A DNA stretch of 64,000 nt. Origin: Bacteroides clarus YIT 12056 (GTDB lineage Bacteria > Bacteroidota > Bacteroidia > Bacteroidales > Bacteroidaceae). The DNA lies in assembly GCF_900129655.1 (NCBI RefSeq), contig NZ_FQWK01000003.1, forward strand, positions 519,756 to 583,755. Direction: 5' to 3'. Below, one piece after another: positions 55,810-64,000 of the stretch. The position numbers and the translations under genes were made by a program. Below the pieces are notes generated by a model. That model saw nothing but the letters and a program-made list of their open reading frames with translations, was not told the DNA's origin and ran no database searches. Position 1 is the first letter of the stretch; every line of letters starts with the position of its first letter.

Positions 55810-56760
55810 TTATTCCAAAGGATAAGTGTCAAAAGCGAACAACTCCGTCGAGAGATACCTCTCCCCCGTATCAGGCAACAAGGTAACTATCATCTTGTTT
55901 GCAAATTCGGGACGTTTTGCCAATAAACGGGCTGCATAAACAGCCGCGCCGGAAGATATTCCCGCCAACAGTCCCTCGGTAGACGCCAGCTCGCGTCCGG
56001 CACGAATGGCTTCATCGTCCGGCACAGGAATCACCTCATCCACTACCGAAGCGTCATAAAGAGCCGGAATAAAGTTTGCCCCGATGCCCTGTATACGGTG
56101 TGGAGCATCCTCTCCCCCCTCAAGTACGGGAGACGACGCAGGCTCGACAGCCACGATATAAACATTCGGATTATGCTTCTTCAACGTGCGGGCTACACCA
56201 CAAATCGTACCGCCCGTACCTACTCCAGCCACAAATACGTCCACCTGTCCGTCCGTGTCCGTCCAGATTTCCTCTCCCGTAGTAAGCTCGTGTATCCGGG
56301 CGTTGGAAGGATTCTCAAACTGTTGCAGAATTACGGCGCCGGGAATCTTATCCCTCAGTTCCTGCGCCTTGGCGATAGAGCCCGCCATACCCGCCAACCC
56401 ATCCGTCAGCACGATTTCCGCTCCGAGGGCTTTCAACAGGTTACGGCGTTCAATGCTCATTGTTTCGGGCATGGTCAGTATCAGATGATAACCTTTGATG
56501 GTAGCTACCATTGCCAGTCCCACCCCCGTATTGCCGCTGGTAGGTTCTATAATAGTGGCGCCGGGCTTCAACGCTCCGCGCGCTTCGGCATCCTCAATCA
56601 TTGCCAGCCCTACGCGGTCTTTTACACTGCCTGCCGGATTAAACGACTCCAGTTTGGCAACTATATCCCGTTGCAATCCGTACTTCCCGCTATATCCGGC
56701 CAACTTCATCAACGGTGTGCCGCCGATAAGTTCCGTCAAGTTCTTTGCTATTTTTGCCAT
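55810..56760 (-). CDS. cysK: Cysteine synthase A (O-acetylserine thiol-lyase)
   Basis: A 316-aa PLP enzyme making cysteine from O-acetylserine and sulfide. The PLP lysine is in SFNPAGSVKDRVGLAM (about residue 45), the substrate loop is EPTSGNTGVGLAMVA (about 70), and the phosphate-binding VAGVGTGGTICGVAR is near 178. I start it at 56760 (MAKIAKNLTELIGGTPLM). The -7 box TACTTTTG (56791-56798) lies inside the 3' arm of a long hairpin. Confidence 0.95.
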   Translation of the reverse strand: MAKIAKNLTELIGGTPLMKLAGYSGKYGLQRDIVAKLESFNPAGSVKDRVGLAMIEDAEARGALKPGATIIEPTSGNTGVGLAMVATIKGYHLILTMPETMSIERRNLLKALGAEIVLTDGLAGMAGSIAKAQELRDKIPGAVILQQFENPSNARIHELTTGEEIWTDTDGQVDVFVAGVGTGGTICGVARTLKKHNPNVYIVAVEPASSPVLEGGEDAPHRIQGIGANFIPALYDASVVDEVIPVPDDEAIRAGRELASTEGLLAGISSGAAVYAARLLAKRPEFANKMIVTLLPDTGERYLSTELFAFDTYPLE

Positions 56761-56777
56761 AATCATTACTTATAAAA

Positions 56778-56846
56778 CGAGGAGATACATCAAAAGTAAA
56801 ATCATTATCACAGATAAATGTATCATACTTTTGAGGCATCTCCTCG
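56778..56846 (-). promoter_or_regulatory. Long hairpin between leuB and cysK
   Basis: The arms 56778-56797 and 56827-56846 match at 18 of 20 positions. On the minus strand the second arm is followed by TTTTATAA. A -7 box TACCTTTG lies before the hairpin (56847-56854) and another, TACTTTTG, inside it (56791-56798). It may be the leu operon terminator, a cysK leader attenuator, or both. Confidence 0.6.
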
Positions 56847-56892
56847 CAAAGGTAGGAAAAAAACGTTTGTCCCTTTCTTTCCTTAATAAAGA

Positions 56893-57951
56893 TTAGTGTT
56901 TGATGTAGTCTGCAATCCACGCGCCTACTTCTTTCGTGCCGTATTTGTCGCCGCCTTCCACCTGAATTTCCGGGGTACGGACGTTGGCGTCGAGAGAAGC
57001 GTCTACCGCCTTGCGGATAAGCGCGCCTTCTTCTTTCAGGTCGAAATACTCAAACAACATGGCTACGGAAAGAATCTGCGCCAGCGGATTGGCAATGTTC
57101 AAGCCCTTAGCCTGCGGCCATGAACCGTGAATAGGCTCGAATACCGGGGTGCTTTCGCCGGTGGAAGCGGAAGGAAGCAGGCCCATAGAGCCACTGATGC
57201 AAGAGCCTTCATCGGTCAGAATATCGCCGAAGGTATTCTCCGTCACCATCACGTCGAAGAACTTCGGTTCCTGAATCATACGCATGGCGGCGTTGTCCAC
57301 ATACATATAGTCGGTGGTGACTTCCGGATAGTTCGGAGCCATTTCCTGGGCAATCTGTCTCCACAGACGCGAAGAGGCAAGCACATTCGCCTTGTCCACT
57401 ACCGTAAGGTGCTTGTTGCGCTTCATGGCATACTCAAAGCCTACTTTCAGGATGCGTTCAATCTCCGGACGGGTGTACATATTGGTGTCGTAAGCCTTGT
57501 CGTTGTCCTGGTATTTCTCGCCGAAGTACATACCGCCCGTCAGTTCGCGGATGCAGAGAAAATCGGCTCCATCCACCAATTCTGCACGAAGCGGAGACTT
57601 GTGCAAGAGGCACTTAAAGGTCTGCACGGGACGGATGTTGGCAAACAATCCTAACTTCTTGCGCATAGCCAGCAACCCTTGTTCCGGGCGTACCTTTGCG
57701 GTGGGGTCATTGTCGAATTTCGGGTCGCCTACTGCCGAGAACAACACTGCATCGGCATTCTTGCAAGCCTGATAGGTAGCTTCGGGAAACGGGTCTCCCA
57801 CTTTGTCGATGGCGTCCGCACCGCAGACAGCATACTCATAGTTCACTTTGTGACCGAACTTCTCGCAAACGGCGGTCATTACGTCCACACCTACTGCGGA
57901 TATTTCGGGGCCGATACCGTCACCGGCCAATACTGCAATTTTAAAATCCAT
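56893..57951 (-). CDS. leuB: 3-isopropylmalate dehydrogenase
   Basis: A 352-aa NAD-dependent oxidative decarboxylase, the third step of leucine synthesis. It begins [20 protein letters not shown], has the substrate-binding [14 protein letters not shown] (about 130), [19 protein letters not shown] near 187, and the metal-binding [25 protein letters not shown] (about 238). It is the last gene of the operon, 88 bases after the citramalate-synthase-like gene. It can also serve the citramalate route to 2-oxobutyrate. Confidence 0.96.
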   Translation of the reverse strand: MDFKIAVLAGDGIGPEISAVGVDVMTAVCEKFGHKVNYEYAVCGADAIDKVGDPFPEATYQACKNADAVLFSAVGDPKFDNDPTAKVRPEQGLLAMRKKLGLFANIRPVQTFKCLLHKSPLRAELVDGADFLCIRELTGGMYFGEKYQDNDKAYDTNMYTRPEIERILKVGFEYAMKRNKHLTVVDKANVLASSRLWRQIAQEMAPNYPEVTTDYMYVDNAAMRMIQEPKFFDVMVTENTFGDILTDEGSCISGSMGLLPSASTGESTPVFEPIHGSWPQAKGLNIANPLAQILSVAMLFEYFDLKEEGALIRKAVDASLDANVRTPEIQVEGGDKYGTKEVGAWIADYIKH

Positions 57952-58039
57952 AATTATTTATTTCTTTTTCAATTCATTTTCTACTTTATCTTTCATCACC
58001 TTATTCTTGCGGCGAATACGGTCACCCGTCACAAATATC

Positions 58040-59581
58040 TTATTTATCGTATTCTCCCTCGATGATATTGAGCATCTTCACCGTGGCCTTGATGGCGGCT
58101 TCCGTCTGGTCGGCATCCAATCCGCGGGTGCGGAACACCTTGTCTTCAAACGTCCAGGTGATTACCGTCTGCACAAAAGCGTCGGTACGTCCGCCGGGGG
58201 GAATAGTCACCGCATAATTCGTCAGCATCGGGAATTTGCGCCCCAAAGTCACCTTGTATATTTTGCGCAGCGCACGCACAAAGGCATCGTACTGACCGTC
58301 ACCGCTGGAACTCTCCTCATACTCCTTGCCGTTGATTTCTATTTTCAACGTAGCCATTGGCTTCAGCCCGTAGGCAAGGTTCACGATGTAGCTTTTCAGG
58401 TTTACACGCTCGTCCACAATTCCGTGCTTCAAGACGTCGGAAACGATGTACGGCAAATCTTCCTGCGTCACCAGCTCCTTTTTATCGCCCAGTTCGATGA
58501 TGCGTTCGGTAACCTTGCGCATGGAGTCCTCGTCCAAGTCCAGTCCCAGGTCTTCCAGATTCTTGCGGATATTCGCCTTGCCACTGTTCTTGCCCAAGGC
58601 ATACTCCCGCTTGCGGCCGAAACGTTCGGGCAAGAGGTCGTTGCAGTATAAGTTACTCTTATTATCTCCGTCGGCATGCACGCCCGCCACCTGCGTAAAC
58701 ACGTTTTCGCCCACAATCGGCTTGTTGGCAGGGATAACGATGCCCGAATAAGACTCTACCACACGGCTCACATCATTGAGGCGGCTCTCGTCGATATTGG
58801 TGATAGCGCTGAAATGGTCTTTCAAGATGGCCTGCACGCTGGCAAGAGGGGCATTCCCGGCACGCTCGCCCAAACCGTTAATGGTGGTGTGCAAGCCCTT
58901 GCAGCCACTCAACACGGCGGCCAGCACATTGCTCACCGCGAGGTCGTAATCATTGTGCGCATGGAAGTCGAAATGCGCGTGCGGATAGCGTTTCACCATT
59001 TTCCGCATGAATTCAATGACTTGCAGCGGGTTCAGCACACCCAATGTATCGGGCAGCATATACCGCTTTATATTGGTCTGAATCAATGCGTCCATCAACT
59101 GAAAGACGTATTCGGGCGAGTCTTTCATGCCGTTGCTCCAATCTTCCAGGTAGATGTTCACTTCCATGTCCTGCACATTCGCGTAGTTCACCACTGCCAG
59201 AATATCCTCGATATGCTCTTCGGGCGATTTCTTCAACTGGCAGGAGCAGTGCTTCAAGGAGCCTTTGCACAACAGGTTGATGACGCGGCAACCGGTAGCG
59301 TGTATCCAGTCCACCGACGTATGCCCGTCTACGAAGCCGAGCACTTCCACTCTCGGCAACATATTGCGGCGGGCCGCCCAGTCGCATATCATTTTCACCG
59401 CATCAAACTCTCCTTCGGACACCCGCGCGGAAGCGACTTCCACCCGGTCTACTTTCAGGTCTTCAAGCAACAAACGGGCTATCATCAGCTTCTCATGGGG
59501 CACGAAAGATACTCCGCTGGTCTGTTCGCCGTCGCGAAGCGTGGTGTCCATGATTTCTATTTTCGGATGATTATGCTTCAT
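58040..59581 (-). CDS. Citramalate/2-isopropylmalate synthase-like protein
   Basis: A 513-aa member of the LeuA/CimA/HcsA family. The HMGL-like barrel begins [21 protein letters not shown], has the metal-binding HFDFHAHNDYDLAVSNVLAAV (about 205) and TTINGLGERAGNAPL (about 237). A C-terminal regulatory LeuA dimer domain is present (about 385-505). It is a second copy inside the leu operon and overlaps the leuD stop by 11 bases. Citramalate synthesis from pyruvate, leading to isoleucine, is the natural guess because LeuC, LeuD and LeuB could carry it further. Sequence alone does not decide between this and a second LeuA. Confidence 0.78.
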   Translation of the reverse strand: MKHNHPKIEIMDTTLRDGEQTSGVSFVPHEKLMIARLLLEDLKVDRVEVASARVSEGEFDAVKMICDWAARRNMLPRVEVLGFVDGHTSVDWIHATGCRVINLLCKGSLKHCSCQLKKSPEEHIEDILAVVNYANVQDMEVNIYLEDWSNGMKDSPEYVFQLMDALIQTNIKRYMLPDTLGVLNPLQVIEFMRKMVKRYPHAHFDFHAHNDYDLAVSNVLAAVLSGCKGLHTTINGLGERAGNAPLASVQAILKDHFSAITNIDESRLNDVSRVVESYSGIVIPANKPIVGENVFTQVAGVHADGDNKSNLYCNDLLPERFGRKREYALGKNSGKANIRKNLEDLGLDLDEDSMRKVTERIIELGDKKELVTQEDLPYIVSDVLKHGIVDERVNLKSYIVNLAYGLKPMATLKIEINGKEYEESSSGDGQYDAFVRALRKIYKVTLGRKFPMLTNYAVTIPPGGRTDAFVQTVITWTFEDKVFRTRGLDADQTEAAIKATVKMLNIIEGEYDK

Positions 59582-60164
59582 GTTTCTTCTCCCAGGATTC
59601 TATCTTGTCTTTATTCTCCACAAGGAAATCTATATCGTCCAAACCGTTCATCAGGCAATGTTTCTTGTAGGCATTGATTTCAAAATGCTCGCTTTTGCCT
59701 GTCGCCTTGTTGGTGATGGTCTGTTCGGGCAGGTTCACTTCCACTTCCGTCTTGGGGTCGGCAAAAACCGAATCGAAAAGTTCCTTCAGAAACGGTTCGC
59801 TCACCACTACGGGAAGCACGAAATTATTCAGTTCGTTATTCTTATGGATATCCGCAAAAAAGCTGCTTACCACCACACGGAAACCATAGTCGGCAATGGC
59901 CCAGGCTGCGTGCTCGCGGCTGCTTCCCGAACCGAAGTTCTTGCCGGCTACAAGGATTTGTCCGCCGTAAGTAGGGTCATTCAGTACGAAAGATTCTATT
60001 TTATTGCCTTGCTTGTCATACCGCCAATCGCGAAACAGGTTCTCGCCAAAGCCTTCTTTGGTAGTGGCTTTCAGGAAACGCGCAGGGATTATCTGGTCGG
60101 TATCTACATTCTCCAACGGAAGAGGTACGCAAGTACTGTTGATGATATTGAATTTCTGTTTCAT
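59571..60164 (-). CDS. leuD: 3-isopropylmalate dehydratase small subunit
   Basis: A 197-aa small subunit that forms the swivelling domain of isopropylmalate isomerase with LeuC. It starts MKQKFNIINSTCVPLPLENVDTDQIIPARFL, contains LVAGKNFGSGSSREHAAWAIADYGFRVVVSS (about 70-100), and ends ESWEKKHEA. It lies 21 bases after leuC. The length is normal. Confidence 0.95.
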   Translation of the reverse strand: MKQKFNIINSTCVPLPLENVDTDQIIPARFLKATTKEGFGENLFRDWRYDKQGNKIESFVLNDPTYGGQILVAGKNFGSGSSREHAAWAIADYGFRVVVSSFFADIHKNNELNNFVLPVVVSEPFLKELFDSVFADPKTEVEVNLPEQTITNKATGKSEHFEINAYKKHCLMNGLDDIDFLVENKDKIESWEKKHEA

Positions 60165-60185
60165 TGTTTCTTCATTCTTCGTTCT

Positions 60186-61589
60186 TCATTCTTCATTTAA
60201 CAACTCTCTCGGGTCTGTAATCACCCCTGTCACCGCAGCCGCGGCAGCCACCAGCGGACTGGCAAGCAAAGTGCGTGCGCCCGGGCCCTGACGTCCTTCA
60301 AAGTTACGGTTACTGGTGGACACCGCATACTTTCCGGCAGGCACTTTATCATCATTCATCGCCAGGCAAGCCGAACATCCCGGCTGACGGATAGCGAACC
60401 CCGCCTCTTCCAGCACCTTGTCCAACCCTTCTTCACGTATCTGCGCATCTACCATCCACGAACCGGGAACCAGCCATGCCACGACATCCGCCGCTTTCTT
60501 ACGGCCTTTCACGATAGAGGCAAATGCACGGAAGTCCTCGATACGGCCGTTGGTACAAGCACCCAGGAACACATAATCTATCTTTTTGCCCAGCAATGGT
60601 TCACCCGGCCGGAAACCCATATAGTCCATAGACTTCATAAAAGACGTTTTGGCAGCCTCGCCCATCCCCTCGGTAGCGGGAATATGCTGCGTAATGCCCA
60701 TGCCCATGCCCGGATTGGTTCCGTAGGTAATCATCGGCTCGATATCAGCGGCATCAAAGCGTACTTCCTTATCGAATACTGCATCCGCATCGCTTTTCAG
60801 CGTCTTCCAATATGCCAGCGCCTTATCCCACTCTTCACCTTTCGGAGCGTATTCACGTCCTTTGATATACTCGAAAGTCGTTTCATCCGGGGCAACCATA
60901 CCGCCGCGCGCGCCCATCTCTATACTGAGGTTGCACAGAGTGAGGCGTCCTTCCATGGACAGACTGCGCACAGCCTCTCCGGCATACTCCACAAAGTAGC
61001 CCGTAGCACCGCTGGTAGTCATCTTAGACATCATATAGAGCGCCACATCTTTGGCTGTCACCCCCTTACCCAGTTTACCGTCTACCGTAATGCGCATCGT
61101 TTTGGGACGGGTTTGAAGAATACATTGCGAAGCCATCACCATTTCCACTTCACTCGTACCGATACCGAAAGCCACCGCACCCATTGCGCCATGGGTAGAA
61201 GTATGCGAGTCGCCGCATACGATTGTCATGCCCGGCAAGGTCAGTCCGCGTTCCGGACCTACCACATGGATAATGCCGTTCTTCTTGTCCATCATGCCGA
61301 AATGCTCCAGCCCGAAGTCTTCCGCGTTCCTGGCAAGCGTATCCACCTGCGTCTTCGAAACAGGGTCTTCAATAGGCTTGTCCTGATCGTGCGTCGGCGT
61401 ATTATGGTCGGGCATACAGAATATCTTTTCCGGACGGAAACACTTAATCCCTCTTGCACGCAATCCGGCAAAAGCCTGCGGACTGGTTACTTCATGGCAA
61501 TAAAGCCTGTCTATGTAAAGCTGTGTAGGGCCGTCTTCAACCTTCTGCACAACGTGGGCATCCCAAATTTTATCAAATAATGTATTCAT
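60186..61589 (-). CDS. leuC: 3-isopropylmalate dehydratase large subunit
   Basis: A 467-aa iron-sulfur aconitase-family subunit converting 2- to 3-isopropylmalate with LeuD. Landmarks: [12 protein letters not shown] at the N-terminus, [29 protein letters not shown] (about 125), and the cluster cysteines in [13 protein letters not shown] (about 346) and [12 protein letters not shown] (about 408). The LeuA gene lies 73 bases upstream. Confidence 0.96.
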   Translation of the reverse strand: MNTLFDKIWDAHVVQKVEDGPTQLYIDRLYCHEVTSPQAFAGLRARGIKCFRPEKIFCMPDHNTPTHDQDKPIEDPVSKTQVDTLARNAEDFGLEHFGMMDKKNGIIHVVGPERGLTLPGMTIVCGDSHTSTHGAMGAVAFGIGTSEVEMVMASQCILQTRPKTMRITVDGKLGKGVTAKDVALYMMSKMTTSGATGYFVEYAGEAVRSLSMEGRLTLCNLSIEMGARGGMVAPDETTFEYIKGREYAPKGEEWDKALAYWKTLKSDADAVFDKEVRFDAADIEPMITYGTNPGMGMGITQHIPATEGMGEAAKTSFMKSMDYMGFRPGEPLLGKKIDYVFLGACTNGRIEDFRAFASIVKGRKKAADVVAWLVPGSWMVDAQIREEGLDKVLEEAGFAIRQPGCSACLAMNDDKVPAGKYAVSTSNRNFEGRQGPGARTLLASPLVAAAAAVTGVITDPRELLNEE

Positions 61590-61662
61590 CGGAAACGAGT
61601 TGTAATTTACAGTTTATGAATTATGATTTATGTATTTATAAAGTATGTATAAGATACGGATT

Positions 61663-63159
61663 TTACATCTTGAATTTATTGATACAGTCTATATACGCTT
61701 CCACCGATGCGGCTATAATGTCCGTATTGGCGCCGAAGCCATAGTAGATACAGTTATCATATTCCACCTGCATATGTACCTTACCCATATCATCACTGCC
61801 TTTGCTGATGGCCTGAATCGTAAACTCTTTCAGCGTCATGTGGCGGTCTATTATCTTCTTCAAAGCCTTGATCGCGGCATCTACCGGACCGTTTCCGCTG
61901 GCAGCCGCCTCGAACTTCTCACCCGAAATGTTCAATCCCAGGCTGGCAACGGAACGAACACCTACACCGCTTGTCACCTGCAAGTATTCCAGCTTGATAC
62001 GATGATTCTGAGCACGATCCGCACCTGCCAGTACCAAAATATCATCATCGTTAATGTCCTTCTTCTTATCGGCAAGTTTCAGGAATTCCTCGTAAATCTT
62101 ATCCAGCTTCTGCTGATCCAAAGACACGCCCAACACCTGCAAACGGTTCTTCAAAGCGGCACGTCCGCTACGGGCGGTCAGTACGATGGAGTTATCGTCG
62201 ATACCCACATCATGCGGATCGATAATCTCATAAGTCTGCACATTCTTCAATACGCCGTCCTGATGAATACCCGATGAATGGGCAAAGGCATTGCGGCCTA
62301 CAATCGCCTTGTTAGGCTGCACCGGCATATTCATCAAGCTCGATACCATACGGCTGGTAGGATAAATTTTCTGCGTATTGATGTTGGTTTCAATGTTGAT
62401 ATCCTTATGGCATTTAATAATCATCGCCACTTCTTCGAGCGAAGTATTTCCGGCACGTTCACCGATACCATTGATAGTAACTTCCACCTGACGGGCTCCA
62501 TTCAGCACACCTGCCATTGTGTTGGCGGTAGCCATACCCAAATCATTGTGGCAATGGGTGGAAATGATAGCATTATGAATGCCGTCCACATGTTCCATCA
62601 GATACTTTATCTTCGCCCCATACTCGGCAGGCAGACAGTATCCTGTGGTATCGGGAATATTAACCACCGTAGCACCCGCCTTGATAACAGCTTCCACCAC
62701 ACGTGCCAGATATTCGTTATCCGTACGTCCGGCATCTTCGGCATAGAACTCAACATCCTCTACATAACGGCGGGCATACTTCACGGCCGCTACCGCACGC
62801 TCAATAATCTCCTCGCGATTGGAATTGAATTTATATTTGATGTGCGAGTCGGAAGTTCCGATACCCGTATGAATACGCTTATGCTTGGCAAATTGCAGGG
62901 CTTCCGCTGCAACATCGATATCTTTCTGTACGGCACGTGTCAAGGCGCAAATCGTAGGCCACGTCACTGCTTTGGAAATTTCAATCACCGAATTAAAATC
63001 ACCCGGACTTGAAATAGGAAATCCCGCTTCAATTACATCCACACCCAGTGCTTCCAGTTGCTTGGCTACCTGAATCTTTTCCACTGTATTCAACTGGCAT
63101 CCCGGAACCTGCTCACCATCGCGGAGCGTTGTGTCGAAAATAAATAATTTATCACTCAT
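61663..63159 (-). CDS. leuA: 2-isopropylmalate synthase
   Basis: A 498-aa enzyme condensing 2-oxoisovalerate and acetyl-CoA, the first step of leucine synthesis. It begins [44 protein letters not shown]. Metal ligands are in [20 protein letters not shown] (about 200), and [17 protein letters not shown] is near 230. The C-terminal LeuA dimer/allosteric domain is at about 365-490. It is the first structural gene, directly behind the attenuator. Confidence 0.96.
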   Translation of the reverse strand: MSDKLFIFDTTLRDGEQVPGCQLNTVEKIQVAKQLEALGVDVIEAGFPISSPGDFNSVIEISKAVTWPTICALTRAVQKDIDVAAEALQFAKHKRIHTGIGTSDSHIKYKFNSNREEIIERAVAAVKYARRYVEDVEFYAEDAGRTDNEYLARVVEAVIKAGATVVNIPDTTGYCLPAEYGAKIKYLMEHVDGIHNAIISTHCHNDLGMATANTMAGVLNGARQVEVTINGIGERAGNTSLEEVAMIIKCHKDINIETNINTQKIYPTSRMVSSLMNMPVQPNKAIVGRNAFAHSSGIHQDGVLKNVQTYEIIDPHDVGIDDNSIVLTARSGRAALKNRLQVLGVSLDQQKLDKIYEEFLKLADKKKDINDDDILVLAGADRAQNHRIKLEYLQVTSGVGVRSVASLGLNISGEKFEAAASGNGPVDAAIKALKKIIDRHMTLKEFTIQAISKGSDDMGKVHMQVEYDNCIYYGFGANTDIIAASVEAYIDCINKFKM

Positions 63160-63191
63160 CGCTTTATTATATTTATAAATTCATATTCCAT

Positions 63192-63229
63192 AAAAAAAGC
63201 CTTTCGCACAGGGAAGTGAGAAAGGCTTT
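63192..63229 (-). terminator. Attenuator terminator of the leu operon
   Basis: AAAGCCTTTC pairs with GAAAGGCTTT (63196-63205 and 63220-63229), followed on the minus strand by a run of seven Ts. It lies between the leader peptide and leuA. The 5' arm and loop carry CTCACTTCC on the transcript, which can pair instead with GGAAGTGAG in the leader. Confidence 0.88.
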
Positions 63230-63255
63230 AGTATATTGTTATATCTTACATATAT

Positions 63256-63339
63256 TTATGCACAGCACTCACTTCCACTAAACTTTGCCAGTAGAATAAT
63301 AATACCACACAGTAGAATATATGTAAAGTTCTGAATCAT
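63256..63339 (-). CDS. Leader peptide of the leu operon (27 aa)
   Basis: The frame starts MIQNFTYILL and continues C-G-I-I-I-L-L-A-K before ending in GSECCA. It holds two CTA-CTG Leu-Leu pairs and a run of three Ile codons. It lies 25 bases after the -7 box and before the attenuator hairpin. The codons for GSE overlap the GGAAGTGAG antiterminator strand, so ribosome stalling at the Leu/Ile codons would decide which hairpin forms. Confidence 0.85.
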   Translation of the reverse strand: MIQNFTYILLCGIIILLAKFSGSECCA

Positions 63340-63363
63340 CTTATCTTTTTTGTTTTAACGATG

Positions 63364-63394
63364 CAAAGGTATAGATTATTTCGTACCGTACAAA
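63364..63394 (-). promoter_or_regulatory. Promoter of the leu operon
   Basis: TACCTTTG at 63364-63371 and TTTG at 63391-63394 (minus strand) are exactly 19 bases apart. The transcript starts about 200 bases before leuA. Confidence 0.75.
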
Positions 63395-63472
63395 CAAATC
63401 CGTAACTTTTTTATTAGAAATAATATCATTTTATAAGTTAACATTCATTTATCACTCTAATATATCACAAAA

Positions 63473-63503
63473 AAGGCGCACCTTTGAGGCACGCCTTTTC
63501 CTT
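63473..63503 (-). terminator. Terminator of the Cys-rich lipoprotein gene
   Basis: AAAAAGGCG/CGCCTTTT around a 13-base loop, with a T run on the minus strand, 28 bases after the stop. Confidence 0.75.
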
Positions 63504-63530
63504 ATGTTTCAGTTCAATACAAGTCCTGAA

Positions 63531-63761
63531 TTACTTCTTTTCGCAAGGTTTGTCACACTTGGCGCTATCGCAAGCAGCTTTCGGACAAACAGCAGAATCA
63601 GCCTGGCAGCAAGCCTTTGCAGAATCACATACTTGTTCGGTTTGTGCAGCGCAGCAAGAATCCGCTCCGGTTGCATTGGCATCAGCCTTTTTGTTACCAC
63701 ATGATGTTACGGCGAAAGAAAATGCTACTGCCATAGCAGCGAATAAAACTTTAGTTTTCAT
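63531..63761 (-). CDS. Cys-rich small lipoprotein (76 aa)
   Basis: A lipoprotein signal with lipobox VTSC at residue 21 (MKTKVLFAAMAVAFSFAVTSCGN). The mature part has nine further Cys residues in pairs or single steps (SCCAAQ, KACCQA, AVCPKAACDSAKCDKPCEKK), spaced by Ala, Asp and Lys. This suggests metal binding or a disulfide-bonded repeat. I do not recognise a named family. The -7 box TATATTTG is at 63806-63813 on the minus strand. It lies between the leu leader and the end of an rRNA operon. Confidence 0.75.
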   Translation of the reverse strand: MKTKVLFAAMAVAFSFAVTSCGNKKADANATGADSCCAAQTEQVCDSAKACCQADSAVCPKAACDSAKCDKPCEKK

Positions 63762-63889
63762 ACTTCAATTTGCTTTAAATATTAATTAAAAAATCAGTTC
63801 ACCGGCAAATATACGGAAAACAGCTCAATTTTCCAAAACAGGATACAGCTCACCCGATTCCGATCGGTAATATCCTTCTGAAAACAATA

Positions 63890-63923
63890 AAGCCCCCGTA
63901 TCTTCCTATCGATACGGGGGCTT
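63890..63923 (-). terminator. Terminator of the rRNA operon
   Basis: AAGCCCCCGTATC pairs perfectly with GATACGGGGGCTT around TTCCTATC, followed by T-rich sequence on the minus strand. It lies just after the 5S gene. Confidence 0.9.
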
Positions 63924-63934
63924 CTCTAAAAAAA

Positions 63935-64000
63935 CGGCGACTACCTACTCTCCCACTGTTACGCAGTACCATCGGCGTGACTGAGCTTAACTTCTCTGTT
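63935..64000 (-). rRNA. rrf: 5S ribosomal RNA, 3' part
   Basis: The minus-strand sequence contains the conserved 5S segments AGAAGTTAAGCTC, GCCGATGGTACTG and GGGAGAGTAGGTAGTCGCCG. The 5' part lies outside the window, so an rrn operon ends here. Confidence 0.93.

Noticed and set aside
56760..56892. Possible SAM or other known riboswitch upstream of cysK
   Set aside because: Only one long hairpin is present; no multi-helix aptamer typical of known sulfur riboswitches can be drawn.

Overview
The window looks like chromosome of a Bacteroides species or a close Bacteroidaceae relative. Nearly every gene start that can be checked has the Bacteroides -7 box TAnnTTTG a short way upstream (TACTTTTG, TACCTTTG, TATCTTTG and similar), often with TTTG or TTG about 19 bases further up. 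Shine-Dalgarno sequences are mostly absent. The gene content also fits the genus: a histone H1-like protein, RNase Y, an M49 peptidase lipoprotein, an EtfBA/acyl-CoA dehydrogenase operon, a GH9 enzyme and a leu operon with an extra citramalate-synthase-like gene. The species cannot be settled from what is visible.

Layout. 1-3.2 kb: a radical SAM protein running off the left edge, a histone-like gene, an AlbA_2 protein, an unknown conserved protein, a uracil-DNA glycosylase relative and tRNA-Trp. 3.2-9.6 kb: queuosine genes queD-queE, a NAGPA-like exported protein, a DUF454 membrane protein, a nucleosidase, a coiled-coil protein with zapA, rny and cutC. 9.6-18.1 kb: a large transglutaminase-like lipoprotein, a 46-aa small gene, a YccF protein, dinB, a MATE exporter and two different L,D-transpeptidases, followed by an array of 22-bp repeats. 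18.1-22.5 kb: an aminoethylphosphonate degradation operon (DUF5690 transporter, phnX, phnW) divergent from a probable regulator, with an AT-rich operator-like region between them. 22.5-25.5 kb: a Zn/Cd-type P-ATPase and a Fur-family regulator under a palindromic operator, then ssrA (tmRNA). 25.5-39.4 kb: a patatin phospholipase, a C1 peptidase, a Dxs paralogue, etfB-etfA-acyl-CoA dehydrogenase, a CbpA/CbpM chaperone pair, a GH9-NodB fusion and a frameshifted threonine aldolase. 39.4-49.6 kb: groES-groEL, a BASS transporter, glutamine synthetase with an unusual cluster of GTTAAC motifs upstream, an unlisted 52-aa membrane protein, hisS, a zinc metallopeptidase, a fur-purA operon and an AlkD-like protein. 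49.6-56.8 kb: a REP-like palindrome cluster, a DPP III lipoprotein, an AraC-type regulator, recQ, a TPR protein, a second 22-bp repeat array and cysK. 56.9-63.4 kb: the leucine operon leuA-leuC-leuD-cimA-like-leuB, preceded by a leader peptide and attenuator. The right edge holds a Cys-rich lipoprotein and the end of a 5S rRNA gene.

The most informative non-coding structures are four. The leu attenuator has a 27-codon leader peptide with Leu/Ile runs, a 9-bp antiterminator pairing and an intrinsic terminator. Two tandem arrays of spacer-free 22-bp palindromic units lie 37 kb apart, each in front of a gene for an exported protein. A cluster of GTTAACATCAT elements in both orientations lies upstream of the glutamine synthetase gene. 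A 15-bp palindrome sits exactly on the -33 element of the metal ATPase/Fur operon.
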